Shown: one piece after another, positions 1-6,245 of the stretch
Position numbering within the stretch: the first letter of the stretch is position 1
How the letters are laid out: each line of letters starts with the position of its first letter
Source: Pseudomonadota bacterium
GTDB lineage: Bacteria > Pseudomonadota > Alphaproteobacteria > Acetobacterales > Acetobacteraceae
Length of the DNA stretch: 7,601 nucleotides
Direction of reading: 5' to 3'
Assembly (NCBI GenBank): GCA_021845835.1
Contig: JAJZVE010000208.1
Span: 1-7,601, forward strand
Notes under the pieces: generated by a model
What the model saw: only the letters and a program-made list of their open reading frames with translations
Database searches by the model: none
What the model was told of the DNA's origin: nothing
Program-made: the position numbers and the translations under genes

Positions 1-578
1 GCCGCACCCGCCTGATCGTGCCGGCACGGCGCGGCGATGCCGCGTTCTTCGCCGACCGCGGCGCCGCACTCGCCCGTTTGCCGGGCGTGACCGCGACCGG
101 CCCGAACCCCCGCGCCGGCAGCATCGTCGTCCATCATCAAGGGGATTTCGCAAGCGTGGCCGCCGCCGCCGAGGCGGCCGGGCTGCTGCGGGTTGCAGCC
201 CTGCGGGCGCGGGTTGCCCCCGGGTCGCGCCGCCGCCCGCGCCGGGTGCCGCCGATGATGCTGGCGGCGGGGGGGCTGGCGGGACTGGGGGCGGTGCAGG
301 TGTTGCGCGGCCGGATCGCCGGCAATGCGGTGGAGGCGTTGTGGAATGCCTATCAGGCGCGGCGGCGGCTGGGCATGCCGCGGCTGTCGCGGCTGCTGGT
401 CGGCGTGGGACTGCTGCAACTGGCGCGCGGCGAAGTGCTCGGCCCCGGCATGTCGCTGCTGTTCTACGCGCTGGTGGCGCGCCAGATGGCTAGATCAGTG
501 CCGCCACCGCGCCCAGCAGCCGTTCCGCCAGCCGTTCCAGCAGCATCGCGGCCAGCCGCTCCGACATCGGGTCGATGA
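1..578 (+). CDS. HMA_2-like domain protein, 5' truncated
   Basis: The reading frame is open from base 3 and enters from outside the window, so the true start is not visible; a GTG at 18 is only the first in-frame start codon. Visible residues begin with an R-x-R-L strand, then a helix and a turn reading LPGV, then NPRAGSIVVHH. This is the beta-alpha-beta pattern of the heavy-metal-associated domain 2 (HMA_2) family and resembles the minus-strand protein at 490-822. No CxxC metal-binding pair is present, so metal binding is not supported. A Gly/Ala/Leu-rich segment (from about base 255) and a second hydrophobic stretch (about 385-488) could associate with the membrane. The last 29 residues are Pro/Ala-rich and are encoded by DNA antisense to the neighbouring gene, so they may be a recent read-through tail. 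The role is unknown. The family call is moderate because the N-terminus is missing. Confidence 0.62.
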   Translation, partial: RTRLIVPARRGDAAFFADRGAALARLPGVTATGPNPRAGSIVVHHQGDFASVAAAAEAAGLLRVAALRARVAPGSRRRPRRVPPMMLAAGGLAGLGAVQVLRGRIAGNAVEALWNAYQARRRLGMPRLSRLLVGVGLLQLARGEVLGPGMSLLFYALVARQMARSVPPPRPAAVPPAVPAASRPAAPTSGR

Positions 579-822
579 TCGGCATCGGCCGGGTCGCGGG
601 GAGGGGCGTGGCAGCAAGCCAGGAGCGCAGTGCCGCCGCCCGGCCGGGGGCGGCGTCGTGCAGGATGAGCAGGCTGCCGGTGCGCGGGCTGGCCTCGGCG
701 CAGAGCACGCCGGGGGCTTCGCGCAGGCGTGCCGCGACGGTCGCGGCCAGTTCGGGATTGCCCGCCAGCCGGGGGGAGCGCAGCCGCAGCCGCCCCGGTA
801 CTTCGTGAACCACCTGATACAT
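490..822 (-). CDS. HMA_2-like domain protein, 110 aa
   Basis: The ATG at 822 is followed by residues that fit an HMA_2-type ferredoxin-like fold. Strand 1 contains PGRLRLRSP (about residues 9-17), followed by a helix (about 20-35), APGVLCAEASPRTGSLLILHD (about 36-56), then a second helix. The C-terminal 25 residues (LAAMLLERLAERLLGAV region) are strongly amphipathic or hydrophobic. The PGRLR and PRTGS signatures match the truncated plus-strand protein it faces, so the two look like paralogues. There is no CxxC, unlike classical HMA metallochaperones. Its stop (TAG) lies 89 bp inside the convergent gene. It sits 97 bp downstream of the DUF5132 gene in the same direction and is probably co-transcribed with it. 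Only a weak purine-rich stretch precedes the start. Function not established. Confidence 0.72.
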   Translation of the reverse strand: MYQVVHEVPGRLRLRSPRLAGNPELAATVAARLREAPGVLCAEASPRTGSLLILHDAAPGRAAALRSWLAATPLPATRPMPIIDPMSERLAAMLLERLAERLLGAVAALI

Positions 823-919
823 CCGCCCCGCCGCCGCTGCGATCGACCGGCGATGCGTAGCGCGCGCGGATGACGTTCGCGTGACGGCGCGGCGAAACCT
901 GTATGACGATACGGGCGCG

Positions 920-1159
920 TCAGCTTTCGCGCGCTGCCATCTCCGACCGCGCCTCGGCGATGATCGGCCCGGCGGTCCCGGCGACCTGCGCGCTCGCGTC
1001 CCGCCAAGCGGCGATGCCGGTGCGGATCACGGTCCTGGCGACCGGCCGCAGCATCCGCCCGACTACCGGCAGCACCACCGGCAGCAGCACCACCGCACCG
1101 ATCCCGACCGCGATCGCCGGCAGTCCGGCGCCCTTGAACATGTCGTCGAACACGGCCAT
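920..1159 (-). CDS. DUF5132-type small membrane protein, 79 aa
   Basis: The start chosen is the ATG at 1159, because GGAGG (1166-1170) lies 6 nt upstream; the longer open frame to 1267 has no comparable site and would run into brnA. The N-terminus MAVFDDMFKG, a Gly/Ala/Val-rich hydrophobic helix at about residues 13-34, then RMLRPVARTVIRTG and a C-terminal polar helix with EARSEM follow the layout of DUF5132 proteins. In my recollection these begin with an F-x-D/E-x-FKG motif and have one membrane helix plus an LRP-x-A/V-K/R segment. The likely location is the inner membrane. No enzymatic residue is apparent and the biochemical role is unknown. It lies between brnA (76 bp upstream) and the HMA_2 protein gene (97 bp downstream), all on the minus strand. 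Association with HMA_2 proteins suggests a shared envelope or metal-related task, which is inference only. Confidence 0.78.
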   Translation of the reverse strand: MAVFDDMFKGAGLPAIAVGIGAVVLLPVVLPVVGRMLRPVARTVIRTGIAAWRDASAQVAGTAGPIIAEARSEMAARES

Positions 1160-1165
1160 CCCCCG

Positions 1166-1170
1166 CCTCC
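1166..1170 (-). promoter_or_regulatory. Shine-Dalgarno site fixing the DUF5132 start
   Basis: On the minus strand GGAGG is followed by a 6-nt spacer and the ATG at 1159. It is one of the two strongest ribosome binding sites in the window and decides the start in favour of the 79-residue protein. Confidence 0.8.
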
Positions 1171-1235
1171 CCGGAATGCCACCGGAAACAACGTCCGCGA
1201 ACCGCCGTGGTTGCGCGCCCGGACCGCGCAGCGAC

Positions 1236-1541
1236 TTATGCCACCTGCGACGTCTTCCCGGCCTCATCGGGCACGCCCGCCAGGCCGAAAGCCTGCCGCA
1301 GAATCACGTTGATCTGCGACTGCCATCCCGGTCCCCTCTCGCGCAGCTTCGCCAGCACGTCGGGGTCGAGGCGCACGCTGATCTGTTCCTTGACGGCGTT
1401 CGACTTCGGGCGGCCCCGGCCGCGGCGCACGAAGGTATTGCCGTCGAACACCTCCGCCCGATCAAGCATGTCCGCGGTCAGCTCCGGCGCGTCATCGGGG
1501 TCGGTCCAAGGTGCCGAACCAGCTTGCTTCTTCGTCGGCAT
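1236..1541 (-). CDS. brnA: BrnA-family antitoxin, 101 aa
   Basis: This is the antitoxin partner of the BrnT toxin; it neutralises the toxin by binding and, in the family, represses the operon through a ribbon-helix-helix (RHH) DNA-binding domain. The N-terminal part (APWTDPDDAPELTADMLDRA, about residues 10-29) and the GRGRPKS turn (41-47) are typical of BrnA proteins. The RHH-like segment follows at about 52-85, reading EQISVRLDPDVLAKLRERG and then GPGWQSQINVILRQAF. The start at 1541 is supported by GAGG 7 nt upstream, placed inside the end of brnT, giving a 50-nt overlap with the toxin gene and implying translational coupling. Toxin-first order is the usual brnTA arrangement. The C-terminal 14 residues are polar and probably flexible. 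Confidence 0.9.
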   Translation of the reverse strand: MPTKKQAGSAPWTDPDDAPELTADMLDRAEVFDGNTFVRRGRGRPKSNAVKEQISVRLDPDVLAKLRERGPGWQSQINVILRQAFGLAGVPDEAGKTSQVA

Positions 1542-1788
1542 GGGCGTGCCTCATGGAAATGATGCGGCGAGCCTTGCCGCGCGGTGTCCAGACCAGGACC
1601 ACGCAACGTCCGCCGAGATGACCCGCTGTGATGTAGCGATCTTCCCCGTAATCACGGCGCGTGTCCTGTACGGTGACGGTGGCTCCAGCAAACACCAGGC
1701 CGGCATCGGCGAAGTCCAGTCCGCGGTGCTCCAGGTTCGCCGCTCGCTTGGCCGGATCGAAGCTTATATCACCAGTATAACGTATCAC
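1492..1788 (-). CDS. brnT: BrnT-family ribonuclease toxin, 98 aa
   Basis: BrnT toxins have a RelE-like fold and cut RNA, causing reversible growth arrest. Here ISFDPAKRAANLEHRGLDF (residues 8-26) matches the family's F-D-P-x-K ... N/L ... HG-x-x-F opening. DYGEDRYITAG (46-56), the strand VVLVWTPRG (63-71) and RRIISMRHAHADEEASWF (74-91) follow the conserved core, and the length is normal, so the toxin looks intact. The start is the GTG at 1788: a stop lies three codons upstream and no later start would keep the conserved opening. No Shine-Dalgarno is visible before it, so initiation may be weak or leaderless. The first codons are AT-rich, unlike the neighbouring genes, and overlap putative operator repeats. 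The gene is 44 bp behind pqiC on the same strand. Confidence 0.9.
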   Translation of the reverse strand: MIRYTGDISFDPAKRAANLEHRGLDFADAGLVFAGATVTVQDTRRDYGEDRYITAGHLGGRCVVLVWTPRGKARRIISMRHAHADEEASWFGTLDRPR

Positions 1789-1832
1789 GAAAATTCAGCG
1801 CGTCAATAAACGTGACACGAAAAATCGGGCGC
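1761..1832 (-). promoter_or_regulatory. AT-rich brnTA control region with repeated putative operator
   Basis: This stretch between pqiC and brnT, running into the first codons of brnT, is markedly AT-rich in a GC-rich window. It holds two imperfect direct copies spaced exactly 30 bp apart (1781-1796 and 1811-1826), 13 of 16 positions identical. The distal copy contains the palindrome CGTGACACG (1811-1819). A second inverted repeat, TTATA (1764-1768) and TATAA (1776-1780) with 7 nt between, lies downstream. On the minus strand a TTGACG (-35-like, 1801-1806) is present, but the best -10-like TATACT (1774-1779) is 21 bp away, too far for a standard promoter, so the exact promoter is unresolved. 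RHH antitoxins commonly bind such paired repeats; binding by BrnA here is inference. Confidence 0.45.
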
Positions 1833-2405
1833 TCACGCCCGCGCCAGCATGGCCACCACGCGGTCGGCCAACTGGCCGAGCGCCGCACTCATCGCCGCCA
1901 CCAGGTCGCGTGTGGCGGGGGAGGCCGGTTGTTCGGTCAGGCGCAGCGTCGCGGCGTGGGCGGTCTGACGCGCGTCGGCGCGGCGCACCGCGACCTGTGC
2001 CAGCACGACCAGCGTGCCCGACGCATCGGTGTCGAAGCGCTGCACGTCGATCTCCAGGATCAGGTCGGGTGCGGTCGAGATGGCGCCCGATTCGGCGAAC
2101 ACCGCGACCTCCGGCAACCGCTCCACCAGGTCCTCGGTGAACACGCGGTCCAGCATGGTGCCGAGCGATTCGCCCCAGCGCTGGTTGGTCGCGACCTGCA
2201 CGCGATAGTCGGCCTCGGCGCGCACGATCTCCGGCCGGTCGAGATAGCCGGCGAGGCCGATGCGGCGCAGCTCGACGCTGTGCGCGGCGAGGCGCCGCGT
2301 CGGTCCGGGCACGGCGACCAGGGTGAACAGCTCCGGCGTCGGCGAAATGCACGCGGCCAGCGCCAGCGCCGGCAGCAGCGCGACAAGGCCCCGGCGCGTC
2401 ATCAT
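1833..2405 (-). CDS. pqiC: PqiC outer-membrane lipoprotein
   Basis: This is the lipoprotein partner of the PqiAB lipid transporter, of the ABC-transporter auxiliary lipoprotein (DUF330/YmbA) family, expected on the periplasmic face of the outer membrane. A short signal peptide (residues 1-18, with positively charged RR at 4-5) ends in the lipobox L-A-A-C with the lipidated Cys at 19. It is followed by SPTPELFTLVAVPG, typical of the family's N-terminus. The middle contains RWGESLGTMLDRVFTEDLVERLP (about 76-98) and a strand-rich DLILEIDVQRFDTDASG segment; the length of 190 aa is normal. The start ATG (2403-2405) overlaps the pqiB stop in an ATGA, and a second ATG follows directly, so either could be used; translational coupling to pqiB is likely. 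The gene ends the pqiABC run, 44 bp before brnT. Confidence 0.88.
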   Translation of the reverse strand: MMTRRGLVALLPALALAACISPTPELFTLVAVPGPTRRLAAHSVELRRIGLAGYLDRPEIVRAEADYRVQVATNQRWGESLGTMLDRVFTEDLVERLPEVAVFAESGAISTAPDLILEIDVQRFDTDASGTLVVLAQVAVRRADARQTAHAATLRLTEQPASPATRDLVAAMSAALGQLADRVVAMLARA

Positions 2406-4114
2406 GGCGACCCCGCGGTGCCGGTGCGGCCGCGCAGCAGCGCCTCCGGGTGCTGGTCGAGATAGTCGGCGAGCAGGCGCACCGAGCGCGCGGTGTCGCT
2501 GAACTGGTCGAGCAGCCGCTCCAGGTCGCGGCGCACCTGCGAGTTGGCGCCGTAGCCGGTATCGGCCGAGCCGAGCAGGCGGTTGGCGCGGTCCACGGTG
2601 GCCTGCAGCCCCTCCGCGATCTGCGGCAGCCGCGCCAGCGCCGGGCCGACGCCGCCGTTGGCCTGGCGGACCAGTTCCTGCAGCGCCGTGAGGGTGGCGG
2701 TGAGCGTGCGCAGGCTGTTCTTCAGTTCCGGCCCGTTGGTCACGCCGTCAATGCCGGCGAGGGTGTCGTTCACGTGGCGCATGATCTCATCCAGCGGCAG
2801 CGCCTGCACCTTCTGCAGGATCTGGCCGAGGCTGGCGGTGATCCCCTCCAGCCCGCCGGGCAGCGTTGGCAGCACGATGGCGCCGTCCTCCTCCTGCACC
2901 GCGGCCGGCTGCTGGTCGGGGAAGAAGTCCATCGCCACCAGCAATTGTCCGGTCAGAAAATTGGCTGTGTGCAACTGCACGCGCAGCCCGTGCGCGACAA
3001 GGCGCCTGGCAACGTCGATCGGCGCGCTCTCGGGCACCGCGCCGGGGCCGAACACGCGCTCCGGCTGGATCTGGAAATGCACGGCGACGCGCGAGCGCTG
3101 CGCGTTGGGGTCGAAGTCCAGCCGGATGTCGGTGACGCTGCCGATCGGGATGCCGTACAGCTCCACCGGTGCCCCGACCGCAAGCCCGCGCACCGAGCCG
3201 GTGAAATACACCAGCAGCGGAATGCGGTCGCGAAACCCGGCGGAGATCGCGGAGGAACGGTCGTCGTACAGCGTGAACGCGGCGTTGATCGCACTGCGCG
3301 GCCCGTCGCGCGGCGGCGGCGGCGTGTCGAAGGCGATGCCGCCGGACAGCAGCGCCTGCATGCTTTCCAGTTGCAGCCGCACGCCGTCCGCACCCAGTTG
3401 CACCGACACGCCGGAGGCGTTCCAGAAGAACGTGCCCTCATGCACGAAGGTGTCGTAGGGCGCGCGGATGAAGACGTGAACGTTGATGAACGTATCTTCC
3501 TTCCGCTCGGCCGGATGCACGTCGTAGCCCAGCACTTCGCCCGCGGCGATGTCGCGGAAGAACACCGGCGAGCCGGAGGAGAGCGAGCCGATGCGGTCGG
3601 CCTTCAGCACGAAGGCGCGCCCCGGCTCGTCCGAGCGCACCGCGGGCGGTTCCTCCAGGCCGGCGAATTCGCTGCGCGCGGTGCCGCCGGGGGCGCCCGG
3701 GTCCATCTCGATATACGAGCCGGACAGCAGCGTATCGAGGCCGGAGATGTTGCCGGCGTTGAGCCGCGGGCGCACCACCCAGAAGCGCGCATGGGTGGTC
3801 AGGAAGCGGTCGGCCTCGCGCCGCATGTCGGCCTGCACGATGACGTGCTGCATGTCGCGCGACAGGGTGATGCGCCGCACCGTGCCGAGATCGACCGCCT
3901 TGTGGCGGATGCGGGTCTGGCCGGCGGTGAGTCCGTCGGCGGTGGAGAAGGTGATGGTGATGGTCTCGCCCTGCTGGCTGATCGCGCGCACGCCGAGAAA
4001 CAGCGCGATCAGCGCGGCCACGATCGGGATCAGCCAGACGGCGTGGAAGCCGCGCTGCGTCTGCACCCGCGCTTCCGGCAGGTGGGATGGTGGCGGCATG
4101 TCGGGACCGCTCAT
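2402..4114 (-). CDS. pqiB: PqiB, MCE-domain periplasmic lipid tunnel
   Basis: PqiB forms hexameric MCE rings and a needle that carries lipids across the periplasm between the PqiA inner-membrane protein and PqiC. This 570-residue protein has an N-terminal anchor helix (about 24-43, HAVWLIPIVAALIALFLGV). Three MCE domains follow: one starts at ITITFSTADGLTAGQTRIRH (about 49-140), the second runs about 165-262 with GSPVFFRDIAAGEVLGY, and the third about 298-400 with GSVRGLAVGAPVELYGIPIG. The C-terminal part (about 410-555) is rich in helical, heptad-like Leu patterns, matching the needle. Three MCE domains and a length near the E. coli protein (about 546 aa) separate it from the single-domain MlaD and the seven-domain LetB/YebT. 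The ATG at 4114 overlaps the pqiA stop as ATGA. The same frame stays open far upstream, but that is antisense or shadow sequence inside pqiA. Confidence 0.96.
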   Translation of the reverse strand: MSGPDMPPPSHLPEARVQTQRGFHAVWLIPIVAALIALFLGVRAISQQGETITITFSTADGLTAGQTRIRHKAVDLGTVRRITLSRDMQHVIVQADMRREADRFLTTHARFWVVRPRLNAGNISGLDTLLSGSYIEMDPGAPGGTARSEFAGLEEPPAVRSDEPGRAFVLKADRIGSLSSGSPVFFRDIAAGEVLGYDVHPAERKEDTFINVHVFIRAPYDTFVHEGTFFWNASGVSVQLGADGVRLQLESMQALLSGGIAFDTPPPPRDGPRSAINAAFTLYDDRSSAISAGFRDRIPLLVYFTGSVRGLAVGAPVELYGIPIGSVTDIRLDFDPNAQRSRVAVHFQIQPERVFGPGAVPESAPIDVARRLVAHGLRVQLHTANFLTGQLLVAMDFFPDQQPAAVQEEDGAIVLPTLPGGLEGITASLGQILQKVQALPLDEIMRHVNDTLAGIDGVTNGPELKNSLRTLTATLTALQELVRQANGGVGPALARLPQIAEGLQATVDRANRLLGSADTGYGANSQVRRDLERLLDQFSDTARSVRLLADYLDQHPEALLRGRTGTAGSP

Positions 4115-5373
4115 GCGGCGTTGCGCCCGGCGGCGTCCCACATCAGCCGCGGATCGAAGCTGACGGCGGCGAGCATGGTCAGCACCACCACGGCACAGAA
4201 GGACACCGCCGCCGGCCCGGGATTGACCGACGCCACCAGCCCCATGCGCACCAGCGCGGTCAGGATCGAGATCATGAACACGTCGATCATCGACCAGCGG
4301 CCGACCGAATCGACGATGCGATAGAGCTGCGTGCGCGCACGCAGGCTGTGCCGGCTGCGGCGGTGCGTGCTGATCAGCAGCCAGGACAACCCGAACAGCT
4401 TCAGCATCGGCACGGTGACGCTGGCGAAAAACACCAGGGCGGCGAGCGGCCACATGCCCTGGTCGACAAGCTCGACCACGCCGCCGAGAATGGTGTCGGT
4501 CTGGGTCTGGCCGAGGCTGGTGACGCTCATCACCGGCAGCAGGTTGGCGGGCAAATAGAGGATGGCGGCGGCGGCGAGCAGCGCCCAGGTGCGCGCGACG
4601 CTGTCGGTCTTGCGGTGGCGGGCGCGGGCGCCGCAGCGTGGGCAGGCGCGGCTGGCGCGGCTCACCAGCCCGCAACTGTCGCAGCCGAACGGCGTGCCGA
4701 GGGGTTCGCCCGGGTCGCGGCCGGCGGTGATGCCCTTGCCTTCCAGCCCCTGCCACACCGCCTCGCGGTCCAGCACGCTGTCGGCGGCGGCGATCGCGAG
4801 AGTGAGGCCGCCCAGCGCATAGACCGCCAGGCCGACATCGACGCGGGCGATGGCGACCAGGCGGGTATAGGCGACAAACGCGCCAAGCAGGAACACCTCC
4901 GCCATCGCCCAGGTGTCGAGCCATTCCGACCAGCGGAACACGGCGTAGAGGTGCCGTGGCGGCCGGGCGAACTGCAGGCCGCCGAGCACGTAGCCGAGGG
5001 CGAGCAGCCGGCCGAGCGGGGCGCCGAGGGTGGTACCCAGCACGACCAGCGCCAGCGGCCAGAACCCCTGCTGTTCCAGCGCCAGCGGGCCGGTCAGCAT
5101 GGTCATGCCGCGGCTGATGCCGTGGACGCGCACGTTCATGAACGGTTCGGTGAGGGCGAGGGCGAACAGCAGCAAGCCGGTGAGCGCGAGCGCGAGGGAG
5201 CGGCCGGCGGGGTCGATGCGGCGGCGGCGCAGCACGGCGGCGCAGCGTGGGCAGCGCGCCACGGCGCCGCGCGGCAGCGCCGGCATGCGCTGGAACAGGC
5301 CGCAATCGGGGCACTCGCGCAGCCGGGGCGGGGCGACGGCCGGTTCGGCGTGGGCGGCAAGGGCGACGGACAT
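4111..5373 (-). CDS. pqiA: PqiA integral membrane protein
   Basis: PqiA is the inner-membrane component that feeds the PqiB lipid tunnel. The 420-residue product matches the E. coli length (about 417). It has two tandem halves, each opening with a rubredoxin-like zinc ribbon: Cys21, 24, 41 and 44 in the first, Cys231, 234, 244 and 247 in the second. Each ribbon is followed by about four hydrophobic membrane segments, the first near residues 58-75. The GRWSMIDVFMISIL motif in the second half is a family hallmark. The start at 5373 places the first ribbon close to the N-terminus, as in homologues; the frame is open to 5835, but that extension lies entirely within bluB on the same strand and is non-homologous. 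Only a weak ribosome binding site precedes it. The stop overlaps the pqiB start, making a coupled operon. Upstream bluB ends 109 bp away, with a hairpin between. Confidence 0.95.
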   Translation of the reverse strand: MSVALAAHAEPAVAPPRLRECPDCGLFQRMPALPRGAVARCPRCAAVLRRRRIDPAGRSLALALTGLLLFALALTEPFMNVRVHGISRGMTMLTGPLALEQQGFWPLALVVLGTTLGAPLGRLLALGYVLGGLQFARPPRHLYAVFRWSEWLDTWAMAEVFLLGAFVAYTRLVAIARVDVGLAVYALGGLTLAIAAADSVLDREAVWQGLEGKGITAGRDPGEPLGTPFGCDSCGLVSRASRACPRCGARARHRKTDSVARTWALLAAAAILYLPANLLPVMSVTSLGQTQTDTILGGVVELVDQGMWPLAALVFFASVTVPMLKLFGLSWLLISTHRRSRHSLRARTQLYRIVDSVGRWSMIDVFMISILTALVRMGLVASVNPGPAAVSFCAVVVLTMLAAVSFDPRLMWDAAGRNAA

Positions 5374-5446
5374 GCGGCGGGGCCTGGCAGCGGCGCCGGT
5401 TCTTGTGCCGCAGCCGGGGCGGCAGGGGAAGCGGTCAGGCGCGGAC

Positions 5447-5473
5447 GGTGCCGCCCCGGCGGCGGGCGGCACC
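5447..5473 (-). terminator. Strong GC hairpin after bluB, possible terminator or attenuator
   Basis: Nine bases beyond the bluB stop a perfect 10-bp stem (5447-5456 with 5464-5473) encloses a 7-nt loop. It is the strongest short hairpin I found in an intergenic position. On the minus strand no T-run follows, so a classical intrinsic terminator is not supported. It could be a U-less terminator, an RNA-stabilising 3' end, or an attenuator lowering read-through from the riboswitch-controlled bluB into pqiABC. Confidence 0.5.
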
Positions 5474-5482
5474 GGATGCGAA

Positions 5483-6190
5483 TTACCGCAGGTGATCGAG
5501 CAGCGACTCCGAACCCGACCGGTGCTGCCAGCGATCGAACCAGACGACCTCCCGCAATGGCGTGCGCGGCAGCCAGCCGGCGGCTTGCAGCTCCGGACTC
5601 TCGAAAAAGTGCGAAACGTAGCCGGCGCAGAGATACGCGACCGGGCGGATCGACGGTGGGATGCCCAGCGCATCGCGCAGGTCGGCATGGCGCATGATGC
5701 TGACCCAGCCGACGCCGACATTCTCCGCCCTGGCCGCCAGCCACAGGTTCTGCACGGCGCAGACCGCGCTGTACAGATCCATTTCGCGCTGGTGGGTGCG
5801 GCCGATGACGACGGGGCCGTGGCGCTGCCGGTCACAGGTGACGCAGATGCCGACCGGCGCCTCGACGATGCCTTCCAGCTTCAGCGTGCGGTAGGTCTGC
5901 TTGCGCCCGTCTTCGAACATCTCGGCCGCCTCGGTGTTGGCGGTCACGAAGGCGTCCCGCACCGCCCGCTTCACCTCGGCATCCCTGACGACGATGAAGT
6001 CCCAGGGCTGCATGAAGCCGACCGAAGGGGCGTGATGGGCAGCCCGCAGGATGCGGGCCAGGGTTTCGTCGGGGATCGGGTCCGGCAGAAACTGGCCGCG
6101 GACATCGCGGCGCTTGTGGATGCACTTGTAGACGCTGTCGCGTTCGGCGGCTGAGAAGTTCGAATCGACCTGAATCCGGTTGGCTTCCAT
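5483..6190 (-). CDS. bluB: BluB, 5,6-dimethylbenzimidazole synthase
   Basis: BluB uses oxygen to break down reduced FMN into 5,6-dimethylbenzimidazole, the lower ligand of cobalamin; it acts in the cytosol and needs no bound flavin other than its substrate. The 235-residue protein is close to the Sinorhizobium enzyme in length. It carries RRDVRGQF (27-34), HAPSVGFMQPWDFIVV (53-68) and CAVQNLWLAARAENVGVGWVSI (144-165), characteristic of BluB within the nitroreductase superfamily. Asp29 and Ser164 appear to correspond, with a constant offset of 3, to the catalytically important Asp32 and Ser167 known from the Sinorhizobium protein. The ATG at 6190 was chosen because a GGGG-type ribosome binding site precedes it and the longer frame to 6313 runs through the riboswitch. 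Translation is likely governed by that riboswitch. Stop is TAA; no other cobalamin gene is visible in the window. Confidence 0.97.
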   Translation of the reverse strand: MEANRIQVDSNFSAAERDSVYKCIHKRRDVRGQFLPDPIPDETLARILRAAHHAPSVGFMQPWDFIVVRDAEVKRAVRDAFVTANTEAAEMFEDGRKQTYRTLKLEGIVEAPVGICVTCDRQRHGPVVIGRTHQREMDLYSAVCAVQNLWLAARAENVGVGWVSIMRHADLRDALGIPPSIRPVAYLCAGYVSHFFESPELQAAGWLPRTPLREVVWFDRWQHRSGSESLLDHLR

Positions 6191-6205
6191 GATGTCCCCA
6201 CATGG
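6187..6205 (-). promoter_or_regulatory. Hairpin occluding the bluB start, probable riboswitch expression platform
   Basis: A 5-bp inverted repeat (CCATG and CATGG on the minus strand) brackets the bluB initiation region. The GGGG ribosome binding site sits in the loop and the start codon lies in the 3' arm. An alternative 4-bp pairing (ATGT with ACAT) would put GGGG in a tetraloop. A second 6-bp stem with a 5-nt loop lies just upstream at 6220-6236. With no T-run in the leader, translational rather than transcriptional control by the riboswitch is more likely. Stems this short could arise by chance. Confidence 0.4.
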
Positions 6206-6245
6206 CAAGGCGCGAGCCGCCGCCGTTCCACGGCGGGGCACTCCT

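Noticed and set aside
1..822. Calling the HMA_2-like proteins heavy-metal chaperones
   Set aside because: Neither contains a CxxC or other clear metal ligand, so only the fold-level call is justified.
1160..1267. Longer DUF5132 protein beginning at 1267
   Set aside because: The added 36 residues are Arg/Gly-rich shadow sequence reaching into brnA; GGAGG at 1166-1170 fixes the shorter start.
2450..4324. A 624-codon plus-strand open frame
   Set aside because: It is antisense to pqiB, rich in His/Gln/Arg/Gly as expected for reverse-strand reading of GC-rich codons, and resembles no protein.
4087..5697. A 536-codon plus-strand open frame
   Set aside because: It is antisense to pqiA and the end of bluB, with the same low-complexity composition; pqiA is clearly the real gene.
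5374..5835. N-terminal extension of PqiA to 574 residues
   Set aside because: The extension overlaps bluB on the same strand in another frame and has no PqiA similarity; the first zinc ribbon sits normally after the start at 5373.
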